47,941 bases of DNA. Origin: an uncultured Prolixibacteraceae bacterium (lineage in GTDB: Bacteria > Bacteroidota > Bacteroidia > Bacteroidales > Prolixibacteraceae). This document shows positions 30,719 to 39,588 of this stretch, piece by piece. A program made the translations under genes and the position numbers. Position 1 is the stretch's first letter. The number at the start of each line of letters is the position of its first letter. The DNA lies in NCBI GenBank assembly GCA_913063265.1, contig CAJXZG010000037.1:1-47941 (forward strand), in the 5' to 3' direction. The notes beneath the pieces were generated by a model. The model saw only the letters and a list, made by a program, of their open reading frames with translations, did not search any database and was not told where the DNA came from.

Positions 30719-32122
30719 TCACAATTTCCATGGTTTACGGTATTCGTAATGTAACATTTTGTTGGCTACGTTGTTGTTGGTGAATTTTTCCTTTTCTGCA
30801 TCCCATTCGAGCCTTGTTTTTGTTGCCAGTGCAATGTTAGCCAGATGTGCGAAACTAGTTGACCGATGTCCGTCTTCGAGTGTGCAAAGCGGAGTATTTC
30901 TTGATTTTATACAATCAAGGAAATCTCTAATCAATGCCCCTGTTGATCCTGAGCTACTTCCATCGGACAAAAGTTCATCTTCAACCCTGTATTCTTCAGG
31001 CTCAATTTGTGAATCCCATTTTTGAAACTGCCCCGGTTTTCCGGGAACGATTTTATATCCGTTTTCATCGGCAAAAAGGGTTCCTTTTGTTCCTCTTAAT
31101 TCCAGTTCTCCATAGGGTAAAAGGTTTCCACTACTGGCTTCAAAAATGTTAAACGAAATCATCTTTTTTGACGGGAATTCAAAAGTTACCTGCATAGTAT
31201 CGGGGATATCCCCATCATGATCAAGTACGAGTTGTCCTCCATGTGCCGATAATGCCGAAGGTGCTGTTTCGCCCATCATCCAGCGGATTACATCCATGTA
31301 ATGTACTCCCCAGTTTCCCATTTGCGATGAATAATGACTCCACCAACGGAAAAAATATGGAGCAATATTGTATTGATATGGCCGAGCAGCGCGAGGACCC
31401 AACCACATATCCCAGTTAAAATCTTTTGGGGGTTGTTCGGGTTGAAGTTTCCCAATACCATTAGGAGCCAGGTTACTTATTCTTGCAGCCCAGGCAGTGG
31501 TGACTTTTCCTATTTTTCCTACCGGAATTTCTTTGGCCAGTTTCTGATAAGTTTTGTTTCCTCTTCGGTTTAAACCAACTGCCACAACTCTGTCGCTGGC
31601 TTTCCATTCGTTTACCATGGTTCTGCCTTCAACAATAGTTTGAGTCAGTGGTTTTTCGACATAAACATCTTTGCCTGCTTTAATGGCATCAATCGTTTGT
31701 ATCGCATGCCAGTGGTCGGGAGTGGCGATACAAACGGCATCCACATTTTTATCTTCGAGAAGTTTTCTATAATCTTCGTAAAGTTTAGGTGTTTTTTCAA
31801 ATTTTTCTCCAAGATTAGGAATTCGTCCCCTCAAATCTTTGATATAACGCGGGTCGACTTTGCTACGGTCACGAAGCATGTAGGGTTCGTAAACGTCGCA
31901 AAGTGCTGTAACTTCAATATCCGTGTTTTTCATAAACAAGTGGAGCAATTGCGAGCCACGATTTCCTACTCCTATAAATCCCATTCTGATTTTATCGTTG
32001 GCTCCAAAAACACGATTTGATTTAACCGAACCAAGTGCATTAATTCCGAAGGAAATCCCTGCTGTTGCCAGAGTTGATTTTGCTACAAATTCACGACGGG
32101 AGTGATTTTGCTGGTTTTCCAT
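30719..32122 (-). CDS. Tat-exported Gfo/Idh/MocA family oxidoreductase
   Basis: A 467-residue NAD(P)-dependent sugar dehydrogenase-like protein. The Tat motif SRREFVAKSTLATAG is followed by a Rossmann N-terminus (RMGFIGVGNRGSQLLHLF), the EKPLTQ segment (central Lys of the active site) and the C-terminal GFO_IDH_MocA barrel (WMMGETAPSALSAHGG). The long form with Tat signal is common in Bacteroidota and Planctomycetota polysaccharide loci. It is the first gene of a minus-strand group with the TIM-barrel and enolase-like proteins and faces the divergent GH117 gene. The cofactor may be tightly bound for work outside the cytoplasm. The substrate is unknown. Confidence 0.92.
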   Translation of the reverse strand: MENQQNHSRREFVAKSTLATAGISFGINALGSVKSNRVFGANDKIRMGFIGVGNRGSQLLHLFMKNTDIEVTALCDVYEPYMLRDRSKVDPRYIKDLRGRIPNLGEKFEKTPKLYEDYRKLLEDKNVDAVCIATPDHWHAIQTIDAIKAGKDVYVEKPLTQTIVEGRTMVNEWKASDRVVAVGLNRRGNKTYQKLAKEIPVGKIGKVTTAWAARISNLAPNGIGKLQPEQPPKDFNWDMWLGPRAARPYQYNIAPYFFRWWSHYSSQMGNWGVHYMDVIRWMMGETAPSALSAHGGQLVLDHDGDIPDTMQVTFEFPSKKMISFNIFEASSGNLLPYGELELRGTKGTLFADENGYKIVPGKPGQFQKWDSQIEPEEYRVEDELLSDGSSSGSTGALIRDFLDCIKSRNTPLCTLEDGHRSTSFAHLANIALATKTRLEWDAEKEKFTNNNVANKMLHYEYRKPWKL

Positions 32123-32218
32123 ATTATTCGGTTTAAGAAAGTTTTGATTTTAAAGGGGTAATTTACAAAATAATCGGTGCTTCTTTAAAACAGAAAGTTA
32201 AAATCTATTCAAATCTTC

Positions 32219-32226
32219 TAATTTTG
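32219..32226 (+). promoter_or_regulatory. Possible -7 box of the GH117 promoter
   Basis: TAATTTTG at 32219-32226 matches the Bacteroidota TAnnTTTG box, 20 bp before the GH117 ATG, but I see no good TTTG box 19 bp upstream. Confidence 0.35.
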
Positions 32227-32245
32227 AAAAAAATCTGATTAAACT

Positions 32246-33490
32246 ATGAAGACCACGATTCTTAATTTTATTCTTTTCTTTTCAACTGGTTTTGGATTTG
32301 CTCAAAATACCGAAGGTTTTCCATTTATTCTTCCTAATGAAAAACCAGATCGCGAAATGAGTTTAGCCATGGAACGTAATTATAATGCCTACATGGCACC
32401 AAGGCCTGAGCACAACGAATTATATTCTCAGTTTAAATACACGAAACTTCAGGGTTTTGATTATAACGGGGGCGATGGAACGATTTCACGTCGTGACCCT
32501 TCAAAAATCATTTTTGCAAATGGCAAATACTATGTTTGGTATACCTATCGAAATACTCCAACGCATCCACAGGGAGCTGATAAATGCAACGACACAATTC
32601 CTTCTTCAGATTGGGATTTATGCGATATTTGGTATGCAACCAGCGAGGATGGATTTACCTGGGAGGAGCAGGGAGTTGCAGTTCCAAGGCCACCAAAGCC
32701 AAATGTGGGCTGGCGTTCGGTAACTACTACCGATATTTTGGTATATAAGGGAAAATACTATCTCTACTATCAGGGATTTATGGAAGCCAGTGGATTGCGG
32801 GGTGATGATTGTCCGGTAGCAGTTTCATATGCCGATTCTCCCGATGGACCCTGGACACCATACAACAAAATAGTAATCGAAAATGGTGCTGAGGGAGAAT
32901 GGGATCAGTATTCGATTCACGATCCTCACCCCTTTGTTTACAAGGATAAAATTTATCTCTACTATAAATCCGATTTTGATGGCGACCCGCGTTTGGTGCG
33001 AATGCAGGGACTGGCCATGGCTGATAATCCGCTGGGGCCCTTTACAAAACATCCCTTAAATCCGGTGATTGCATCGGGGCACGAAACTTCGTTTTTCCCG
33101 TTTAAAGAGGGAATGGCAGCCATGGTTACCCGTGATGGAAACGAGCATCATACCATACAATATGCAAAAGACGGTGTGAATTTTGAAATAGCATCGATCG
33201 TTTCTTTATTGCCCAATGCTGCAGGATCATTTGTTCCCGATGCTTTTAACAGCAAAGGAAATGGCCGGGGAATAACCTGGGGACTTTCTCATGTAATAGC
33301 TGCCAATGGCTGGGAAAAAAACCATGCTGTTTTGCTTCGTTTTGATTGTGATTTGAGTTTGGATATAGATGACCCGGATATGAAAAATCATTATGAGTAT
33401 TATCGTCCTGAGTTTTTTTATAAACATGGATTAAATGAAAAACAGCTTAAAAGGATTGAGCTCCAAAATAAAGAATTGATAACAAAATAG
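32246..33490 (+). CDS. GH117-type alpha-1,3-(3,6-anhydro)-L-galactosidase
   Basis: A 414-residue exported five-bladed beta-propeller glycosidase, signal peptide about 1-20 (GFGFAQ). It carries the GH117 hallmarks: MERNYNAYMAPRPEHNELYS, FDYNGGDGTISRRDPSKIIF (catalytic-base Asp84), SSDWDLCDIWYATSEDGFTW, EQGVAVPRPPKPNVGWRS, YSIHDPHPFVYKDKIYLYYK (Asp226) and GHETSFFPFK (His279-Glu280). Family members remove terminal 3,6-anhydrogalactose from agar-type neoagaro-oligosaccharides, the last step of red-algal galactan degradation. It opens a plus-strand block divergent to the Tat-exported sugar enzymes. The fold is secure, but specificity for agarose versus carrageenan or porphyran units is uncertain. 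Confidence 0.88.
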   Translation: MKTTILNFILFFSTGFGFAQNTEGFPFILPNEKPDREMSLAMERNYNAYMAPRPEHNELYSQFKYTKLQGFDYNGGDGTISRRDPSKIIFANGKYYVWYTYRNTPTHPQGADKCNDTIPSSDWDLCDIWYATSEDGFTWEEQGVAVPRPPKPNVGWRSVTTTDILVYKGKYYLYYQGFMEASGLRGDDCPVAVSYADSPDGPWTPYNKIVIENGAEGEWDQYSIHDPHPFVYKDKIYLYYKSDFDGDPRLVRMQGLAMADNPLGPFTKHPLNPVIASGHETSFFPFKEGMAAMVTRDGNEHHTIQYAKDGVNFEIASIVSLLPNAAGSFVPDAFNSKGNGRGITWGLSHVIAANGWEKNHAVLLRFDCDLSLDIDDPDMKNHYEYYRPEFFYKHGLNEKQLKRIELQNKELITK

Positions 33491-33501
33491 CTATTTAAAA
33501 T

Positions 33502-34599
33502 TCAGTGTTTTTGATAAATGTTTTTTGAATCTATTTCTTCCTGAAAAACCGTTTTTGGTTGATTATAAAACTCAATAAAACTTTTATTTGCCGGACAATC
33601 CGGAGTTGGGCCATAAGCACCATGGTCGGTAGGTGCATATGGATTTCGCCAGGTAAGAACATAAGATAAATCATATGGTTCAAGAATGTCGAAAACTTCC
33701 ATCCACCAGTTATGGTTTTTTGCCAGTAGTCCACCGGTTTCGCTAACTGCTGCAATTTTCCCTTTCTCTTTGGCATAGGTTGACACCAGTTCTGCGCAAA
33801 ATTTTAAAGTTTTCTTGTAAAACGGATCACGGTCATACTTGTCAAAAGCAACAACATCTATTAAATCATCTCCGGGGTAGCGTTCCAGATATTCTTTTTC
33901 CGAATTTACCCCATCTGTTGAATAAGAATACAAAACATGGTGAATCCCCTTTTCTTTTTGCAGATAATTTACAGTAAATCGCCAAAGTGCCTTTTAATCT
34001 TCTGGTGCACAAAGATTTTTGCCCCACCAAAACCAGCTTCCTGTATGTTCGTGAAAAGGTCTGAAAATTACAGGAACATAAACACCATCTTTTGTTTTTA
34101 ATTCATTAAAATAATTGGCAAGAATATCGAGCCATGAAACATATAATTTATGTTTTTCACCTCCGGGGAGTATAGAAGCCACAACTTTTTTGGACGATAC
34201 ATCCCATGATGAACCTCCCGTGTATGGATTTCTTAAATGCCAGCTTATCGTGTTTATTCCTCCCCGTTCATAAACCTCAATAATCCAGTTTTTAATATTT
34301 TCAAATTTTACTGAATCGAGACTCCTTTCATCGCCCAGTTCCAGATGCCCGATTTCCCAACCATAAACAGCCGGATAATCACCGCACACATCTTTTGTGT
34401 CCGATTTACCTTTTATATTCCACCAGTCCAGACCATAGGCCAAATCATCCTGATGCCCATACATCATTTTTTCTTTCTGAAGTTCAACCAGATTTTTATA
34501 TAAGTTCAATGTTTCTTTTGTTGCATTTTTATCTGTTGGATTTATTGCAAGGCCCCAAAATGTTATAAGAAAAAGCAAAGAGGTAAGATAGGTTTTCAT
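33502..34599 (-). pseudogene. GH26-type glycosidase interrupted by one in-frame stop
   Basis: A gene for a secreted GH26 (beta-mannanase type) enzyme with a premature TAA at 33994-33996. The N-terminal part (201 residues, signal peptide first) includes MMYGHQDDLAYGLDWW, GINTISWHLRNPY and the acid/base motif FRPFHEHTGSWFWW (Glu184). After the stop the same frame resumes with KALWRFTVNYLQKEKGI and holds FDKYDRD and the nucleophile region AAVSETGGLLAKNHNWW, ending near normal length (about 365 codons in total). The stop replaces the aromatic residue expected in APED-Y-KALWRF, so one base change can explain it, and no frame change occurred. It may be a recent pseudogene, a sequencing error or a read-through case. 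Start chosen at 34599 because a signal peptide begins there. It overlaps no neighbour and is convergent to GH117. Confidence 0.85.
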
Positions 34600-34918
34600 T
34601 TTGTATTGATTTATTAAATGTTGCATTTTAAGGGTAAAAATATTCTAATAAAGCCAATTTTCAAATGTATAATGGTAATAAGGTCTATTATCTTGGGCAG
34701 ATAAAATTTTGTATTCTAAATCAGGGTTATTAACAAGTCCTTCCGGATTTTGAATCCTGGTTATTCATAAATTAATCAGTTGACAATTATGATTTCTGCC
34801 TGAAAATTAATACTTTCACCACGAAATACAGTGGACGCTAAATAATTGTATTACTTATAAGTTTATTTGCCTTGCCCGGAATAGGGTATGTTTTTTATTT
34901 AACATTAAATCATTAGTT
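34600..34918. other. Divergent intergenic region with weak promoter-like boxes
   Basis: A 319-bp AT-rich region between the broken GH26 gene and the lipoprotein gene. TTTG at 34866-34869 and TATGTTTT at 34887-34894 (17-base spacer) loosely resemble a Bacteroidota promoter for the lipoprotein gene. Nothing else is recognised. Confidence 0.4.
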
Positions 34919-35470
34919 ATGAAAAAAATAGCTTTTATAATGATGGTGGCGATGTCAATATTGTCAGTGTCATGTGATAAAATTGAAGATGTTACTGTTG
35001 GTTTTGAAACAGCAATCAAAGCAGATATGCCTGTTGTATCACAAAAAACCGGAGCTGATGAATTTAGCTTTGTAGGAGGAGGTGTTTTTACTTTATCTTC
35101 TGATCAGGAGATAAGAAAATACATGGATAATATCCAGGATTTAGTTCCTTTAAATGGTTCCTTAATTCAGTTTAACGGAGCAAAAGAAGGTAATAAAATT
35201 TTGAATATGACTTTGAAATATGGAATTCAAACCAATGCTAATGAAGAGCCTTCAATGGTTACTGCGTTTGGTTTTTTTGGTCAGTTAGGAGAAAAGAACG
35301 GAACGATAGATTATCAAGACGACAGTTGGTCTCCTAATTTGATAAAGGCGATGTATGAAAACAAAGACAAGGTGTTTGTAATCAAACTTGAAGGAAAATC
35401 GAATTACAACATAAATGCGCCGGTAAAACTAGATGTTCCTGTAAAAGTAAACACAACTCCATTACAATAG
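34919..35470 (+). CDS. Lipoprotein of unknown function
   Basis: A 183-residue exported protein. The lipobox LSVSC (lipidated Cys19) follows a positively charged start (MKKIAFIMMVAMSI). The mature part is mixed alpha/beta (GGVFTLSSDQEIRKYMDNIQ, FQF-type strand LIQFNGAKEGNKI, AMYENKDKVFVIKLEGKSNY) and ends with a proline-rich strand. The C-terminal half repeats strand patterns as in an immunoglobulin-like fold. No enzyme motif is seen. It is followed by a strong terminator, so it is transcribed alone. It may be a surface component of the neighbouring carbohydrate region, but nothing directly shows this. Confidence 0.75.
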   Translation: MKKIAFIMMVAMSILSVSCDKIEDVTVGFETAIKADMPVVSQKTGADEFSFVGGGVFTLSSDQEIRKYMDNIQDLVPLNGSLIQFNGAKEGNKILNMTLKYGIQTNANEEPSMVTAFGFFGQLGEKNGTIDYQDDSWSPNLIKAMYENKDKVFVIKLEGKSNYNINAPVKLDVPVKVNTTPLQ

Positions 35471-35489
35471 TAAACCAAAGCTCTCAGCT

Positions 35490-35530
35490 AAAAGGATTAA
35501 TGTTGCTGACATATTAATCCTTTTATTTTC
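35490..35530 (+). terminator. Intrinsic terminator after the lipoprotein gene
   Basis: AAAAGGATTAAT at 35490-35501 pairs perfectly with ATTAATCCTTTT at 35513-35524 around an 11-base loop and is followed by ATTTT. Confidence 0.88.
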
Positions 35531-35613
35531 AAATAAATGTAGTTCCCGGAACATTCATTTATTATGCAAAAAAGGAATAGTTTTTGTACATTGAGTGGGC
35601 AAAGACTCACGAT

Positions 35614-38016
35614 ATGAAAAACTTTACCTTCTTTTCTTTTGCTTTTTTCTTGGCCCTGATTGGTTCTGTTTTCGCATCAGAAACGGATTCCACAAACAAT
35701 TCAAACTCGATTCTGTACGAAAAACTATACCTCCATGTAGATCGTGAATTATATGCGCCGGGCGACGATATCTGGTTTAAATCGTATTTGGTAAGTGGTA
35801 TCAATAACAAACTGATTCCGGGGTACAAAAACATTTATATACAGTTAATTTCAGAGTCAGGAGAACCTGTAAAAAGAAGTTTGTTGCTTTCAAAAGATGG
35901 TACGGCACATGGCGATATTCACCTTCCGGATAATATTGCGGATGGAAATTATACAATTCGGGCATTTACCAAATATCTGGCAAATTTTGGCGAAGAGAGT
36001 TTTTTTCACAAAAAGATTATGATCTCGGGATCAAAAAACTCATTCGAAATTGACAAAGATCCAAATGAAAAAGCATCAAAAATAGATGTGGCCTTTTTAC
36101 CTGAAGGAGGTGCATTTGTTTTGAATGCAATCAATCACATTGCTTTTAAAGCCATAAACGAAAAGGGGAAAGGAATAAAAATAAATGGAAAGGTAGTAGA
36201 CGAAACAGGTGCAGAAGTGGTGTCTTTCCGGACATCATACAAAGGAATGGGTAAGTTTATTATGATGCCACAGGAGGGGAAAAGTTATTTTGTTCTTATT
36301 GATGATTATCCTGAATTTAACTATCAGTTTGAAGCTGCACGTTCGGATGGAATCAGCCTGAATTACAAACCTGATGGAAGCTATTTGCAATTTACATTAT
36401 CAAGAAATTTAAAAATTACCCGACCTCAGAACTTTGTCCTTAAAGCAACACATAAAGGCATCGAGCTTTTTAACTCAAGAATAACAATGAATGAGTTTCA
36501 ACATGCTCAAAGATTATATAAAGGCCTGTTTCCGCTGGGAATATCGAAAATTACAGTCACTGATAGTTACGATAACATTGTCGCAGAACGGATGGTATTT
36601 ATTCGCAATAACACTGAAAAATCAATTCAACTGGATGTCAACAAAGAAGATTTTACAACGCGTGAGAGGGTAAATATTCATGTGTCATCTTTACTTGATC
36701 AGGCGGATACTATTGTTTCAAATTTATCCGTTTCGGTTGTTCATGAGGATTATTTGAGTAATACCGGAAACAGTCAAACCATAGAAAGTTATTTACTTTT
36801 GGATTCGGAATTAAAAGGAGCCATTGAAGCGCCGGCATCCTACTTTTTTGATGAACAAAACCTTAGTGCTGATGAAAAGCTGGATTTGGTAATGATGGTA
36901 AATGGATGGCGCTCTTATTACTGGGATGATCTGGAAAAATTCAGGGGAATTGAACTGCCCGACTGGGCCGATTTTGGATTAACACTGGAAGGCAATGTTG
37001 TCAAACAATGGGGTAAAAAACCGGTTGAAGATGGAAAAGTGGTTATTGGACCTTTCTCAAATAGTTTTCTTTTTATAGAAGCCAGAACCGATGAACAGGG
37101 TTATTTTATGTTCGATAAACTTTATTTGAAAGACAATGCAAAAATAATGATCAATGCAGAAACAAAATCGGGCAATAAAAGAAATGACATAAATATGGTT
37201 CCGCAACATAGTCTGGATATGCCGCTTGCTCCGGATAAATTAGATCAATGTTGTTTCGATATTGATATTCCTTTTAAGTTTTACCGCGAAAACTATTATC
37301 GCCTTCAGGCCGAAAAAGAATATGAAGTAAAAACCGGAATTTTATTGGGTGAAATTCAAGCTATTGGCAGCAGGAAGGTTGGTGATGGACATTTTAGGAT
37401 TTATGGCGATGCTGATGTCTCAATGAAAGTTCTTGATGAAGATATTGAAAGTTACTTTAATGTTTTGGATTATCTGGATGGCAGGGTAGCCGGAGTAGTG
37501 GTAGTTGGAGAGGAAGTAAGAATCAGAGGAGCTGCCAGAAATCCATTATTACTTGTTGATGGAGTAGAGTCATTTTGGGAAGATATGATTAATATACCAA
37601 TGGGAGATATTGATAAAATTGAAGTATTAAAATCAGCTTACTCAACTTCAATTTTTGGTTCAAAAGGAGGAGACGGAGTTCTTTCAATTTTAACAAAAGT
37701 TGGGAAAGGTGAATGGGAGAACAACTGGGTAAGAAATGTTCATGGAAGAATTACTCCTACTGTATTTGGATTTCAGCAGCCAAGAGAATTTTATTCGCCA
37801 AAATATGCAATCGAAAATATTAACGATGCCAGGCCCGATAAACGGCCTACATTACTTTGGAATCCGGATGTAGAAGTAATAGATGGAAAGGCAAATATCC
37901 AGTTTTTTACTGCCGATAACCTTGCCCGCTATAAAGTTTATGTTGAAGGAATTAGTAAAACCGGTAAAATTTGTAGTGGTTATGCCAATTTTGCTGTTTC
38001 TATTCCAAGGAACTAA
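35614..38016 (+). CDS. MG2-domain protein with C-terminal TonB plug-like domain
   Basis: An 800-residue exported protein (signal peptide about 1-22, SVFAS). The N-terminal region (about 35-135) starts with LYEKLYLHVDRELYAPGDDI, the signature of macroglobulin MG2 domains in Bacteroidota. The central half is a series of beta-sandwich domains. Near residues 605-690 lies a plug-like domain (YLDGRVAGVVVVGEEVRIRG, RNPLLLVDGVESFWEDMINI, DKIEVLKSAYSTSIFGSKGG), as in SusC/RagA plugs, but no 22-strand barrel follows. Such barrel-less plug proteins are sometimes found near SusC-type transporters as accessory surface proteins. The ATG at 35614 is chosen over 35584 because the signal peptide starts there. 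The ligand is unknown. Confidence 0.75.
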   Translation: MKNFTFFSFAFFLALIGSVFASETDSTNNSNSILYEKLYLHVDRELYAPGDDIWFKSYLVSGINNKLIPGYKNIYIQLISESGEPVKRSLLLSKDGTAHGDIHLPDNIADGNYTIRAFTKYLANFGEESFFHKKIMISGSKNSFEIDKDPNEKASKIDVAFLPEGGAFVLNAINHIAFKAINEKGKGIKINGKVVDETGAEVVSFRTSYKGMGKFIMMPQEGKSYFVLIDDYPEFNYQFEAARSDGISLNYKPDGSYLQFTLSRNLKITRPQNFVLKATHKGIELFNSRITMNEFQHAQRLYKGLFPLGISKITVTDSYDNIVAERMVFIRNNTEKSIQLDVNKEDFTTRERVNIHVSSLLDQADTIVSNLSVSVVHEDYLSNTGNSQTIESYLLLDSELKGAIEAPASYFFDEQNLSADEKLDLVMMVNGWRSYYWDDLEKFRGIELPDWADFGLTLEGNVVKQWGKKPVEDGKVVIGPFSNSFLFIEARTDEQGYFMFDKLYLKDNAKIMINAETKSGNKRNDINMVPQHSLDMPLAPDKLDQCCFDIDIPFKFYRENYYRLQAEKEYEVKTGILLGEIQAIGSRKVGDGHFRIYGDADVSMKVLDEDIESYFNVLDYLDGRVAGVVVVGEEVRIRGAARNPLLLVDGVESFWEDMINIPMGDIDKIEVLKSAYSTSIFGSKGGDGVLSILTKVGKGEWENNWVRNVHGRITPTVFGFQQPREFYSPKYAIENINDARPDKRPTLLWNPDVEVIDGKANIQFFTADNLARYKVYVEGISKTGKICSGYANFAVSIPRN

Positions 38017-38017
38017 A

Positions 38018-39454
38018 CTACTGTTTCTTATATTCGGGATTGGCCTCAGAAGGTACAAGAGCATTTGTCTTTTTTTGCCACATTAACAAGTCGTGTAACA
38101 ATTCGTTTCTTTTTTCAACTTCAATATTACAAAGGTTATTGGTTTCGCTGATGTCGTTTTTGATGTTGTACAGTTCTACAGAATTGTTGGTTTCTATATT
38201 TTCAAAACCACCATCAAGCACCCATTCTTCATGAAATTGGAGTAATTTATAATCTCCTTTGCGAATTACACTCACCGGGCGTGTTCGGAAAACCGGATCG
38301 CGAGAATCTTCTTTTAATCCTGCATAAGCTTCCAAATATCCCGGAAAATGCCAGAAGATTGCTTCCCTCAAAATTTCATTTTTTCCTTCCAAAAGTGGAA
38401 CTAAACTTTCCCCATCAAGATTATAATTTTCAGGTTTTTCAGCTCCGGCCAAATCAAGGAAAGTGGTATAAAAATCAGTGCTGATAATAACTTCCTCACA
38501 ATTTGAATTGGCAGTAATTTTTCCCGGCCAGTAGGCAAACATGGGTTCCCGGATCCCGCCTTCGTAGTACATCCCCTTTCCTCCACGCAAAGGTTTTTGG
38601 CAAGTGAAAGTTCCATGGCCTCCATTATCGGAAAAGAAGATGATAATGGTGTTTTCACTCAGTCCCAGCTCTTCCAGAGTTTGATTTACTCTGGCTACAC
38701 TTTCATCTACGCTTTCAATCATAGCAGCATATTCAGTATTATTGTGACAATCCATTCCTTCTTTGGTTTTGTATTTGGCTTTTATTTCATTTTTTGCCTG
38801 AATTGGAGTATGTACAGCATAATGGGATAAATACAAGAAAAAAGGATTGCCGGATTCTATAGGGTTATTTTCTTTGATAAAATTAACAGCCACATCGGTA
38901 AGATGGTCGGTTAAATACATACTATCCGGATTCCAGTGCCCATAGGGGTAATCCAAATGATGACGTTCAATTCCAAAGTCAAAACCCTGTTCTTCAGGTG
39001 TGTTCCGAACATGCCATTTCCCTATGGCTGCACTTACATAACCTGACGGTTTTAAAGCTTCGGCAATACTTATATTTTCCAGGGGTAAAGTTTCGTTGTT
39101 TTTAACGGGAATAATTCTGCGGGTTTCAGATTTGCCACGATCGGAACCTCCCACGGTAAATACACCGTGTCGGGGTGAATATTGTCCGCTAAGTAAACAT
39201 GCCCGGGTTGGTGCACAATTGGCTGCGTTGGCATAGGCCTGTGAAAAAATCATACCGCCCCGTGCCAGCTTATCAATATTTGGGGTTTCATAATATTCCG
39301 AGCCCATAAAACCTACATCTTTCCATCCCAGGTCGTCGATAAAAATGAAGACAATGTTGGGTTTAGTTCCTGATAGATTGGTTGTTTGCTGGTTGTTGTT
39401 TGTTGAGCAGGCGATCATAAAAAGGGCTACTGCGAGTACGAAGATTATTTTCAT
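38018..39454 (-). CDS. Sulfatase (type I formylglycine-dependent), lipoprotein
   Basis: A 478-residue arylsulfatase-type enzyme with a lipobox (LFMIACS, Cys16), so likely a periplasmic or surface lipoprotein. The catalytic residue motif is C80-A-P-T-R84 (CxPxR), which is converted to formylglycine by FGE or an anaerobic anSME maturase. Metal ligands include IDDLGW (D40/D41), HTPIQAK-type His and SDNGGHG. Sulfatases of this type remove sulfate from algal galactans, fucans or host glycans. It ends 1 bp from the convergent MG2-plug gene. The carbohydrate neighbours (GH117, GH30) point to a sulfated algal polysaccharide. No maturase gene is in the window. Confidence 0.9.
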   Translation of the reverse strand: MKIIFVLAVALFMIACSTNNNQQTTNLSGTKPNIVFIFIDDLGWKDVGFMGSEYYETPNIDKLARGGMIFSQAYANAANCAPTRACLLSGQYSPRHGVFTVGGSDRGKSETRRIIPVKNNETLPLENISIAEALKPSGYVSAAIGKWHVRNTPEEQGFDFGIERHHLDYPYGHWNPDSMYLTDHLTDVAVNFIKENNPIESGNPFFLYLSHYAVHTPIQAKNEIKAKYKTKEGMDCHNNTEYAAMIESVDESVARVNQTLEELGLSENTIIIFFSDNGGHGTFTCQKPLRGGKGMYYEGGIREPMFAYWPGKITANSNCEEVIISTDFYTTFLDLAGAEKPENYNLDGESLVPLLEGKNEILREAIFWHFPGYLEAYAGLKEDSRDPVFRTRPVSVIRKGDYKLLQFHEEWVLDGGFENIETNNSVELYNIKNDISETNNLCNIEVEKRNELLHDLLMWQKKTNALVPSEANPEYKKQ

Positions 39455-39529
39455 TGGATTGGTTTTTTGTGAGTTAAAAATAGTGAATTATGGTTTATGT
39501 AGATGATAGTTGAAAAAAATCCGAATATG

Positions 39530-39587
39530 TTACATTTTGTAATTTACATTTTGTAAATTGCATTTTGTAAATTATAGTATTTTGTAA
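39530..39587 (+). repeat. Four palindromic TTACATTTTGTAA repeats before an ATPase gene
   Basis: Copies at 39530-39542, 39544-39556 and 39558-39570 (TTGCATTTTGTAA) follow a 14-bp period, and a diverged fourth copy (TAGTATTTTGTAA, 39575-39587) ends one base before the ATG at 39589. Each copy has palindromic ends TTACA/TGTAA. The array looks like an operator or binding platform. Confidence 0.85.
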
Positions 39588-39588
39588 T

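Noticed and set aside
33934..33993. Possible frameshift in the GH26 gene
   Set aside because: Both halves are in the same frame and the intervening codons read sensibly, so one nonsense codon is the only change needed.
39530..39587. Possible CRISPR array
   Set aside because: The unit is only 14 bp with no variable spacers and no cas genes; operator-like repeats explain it better.
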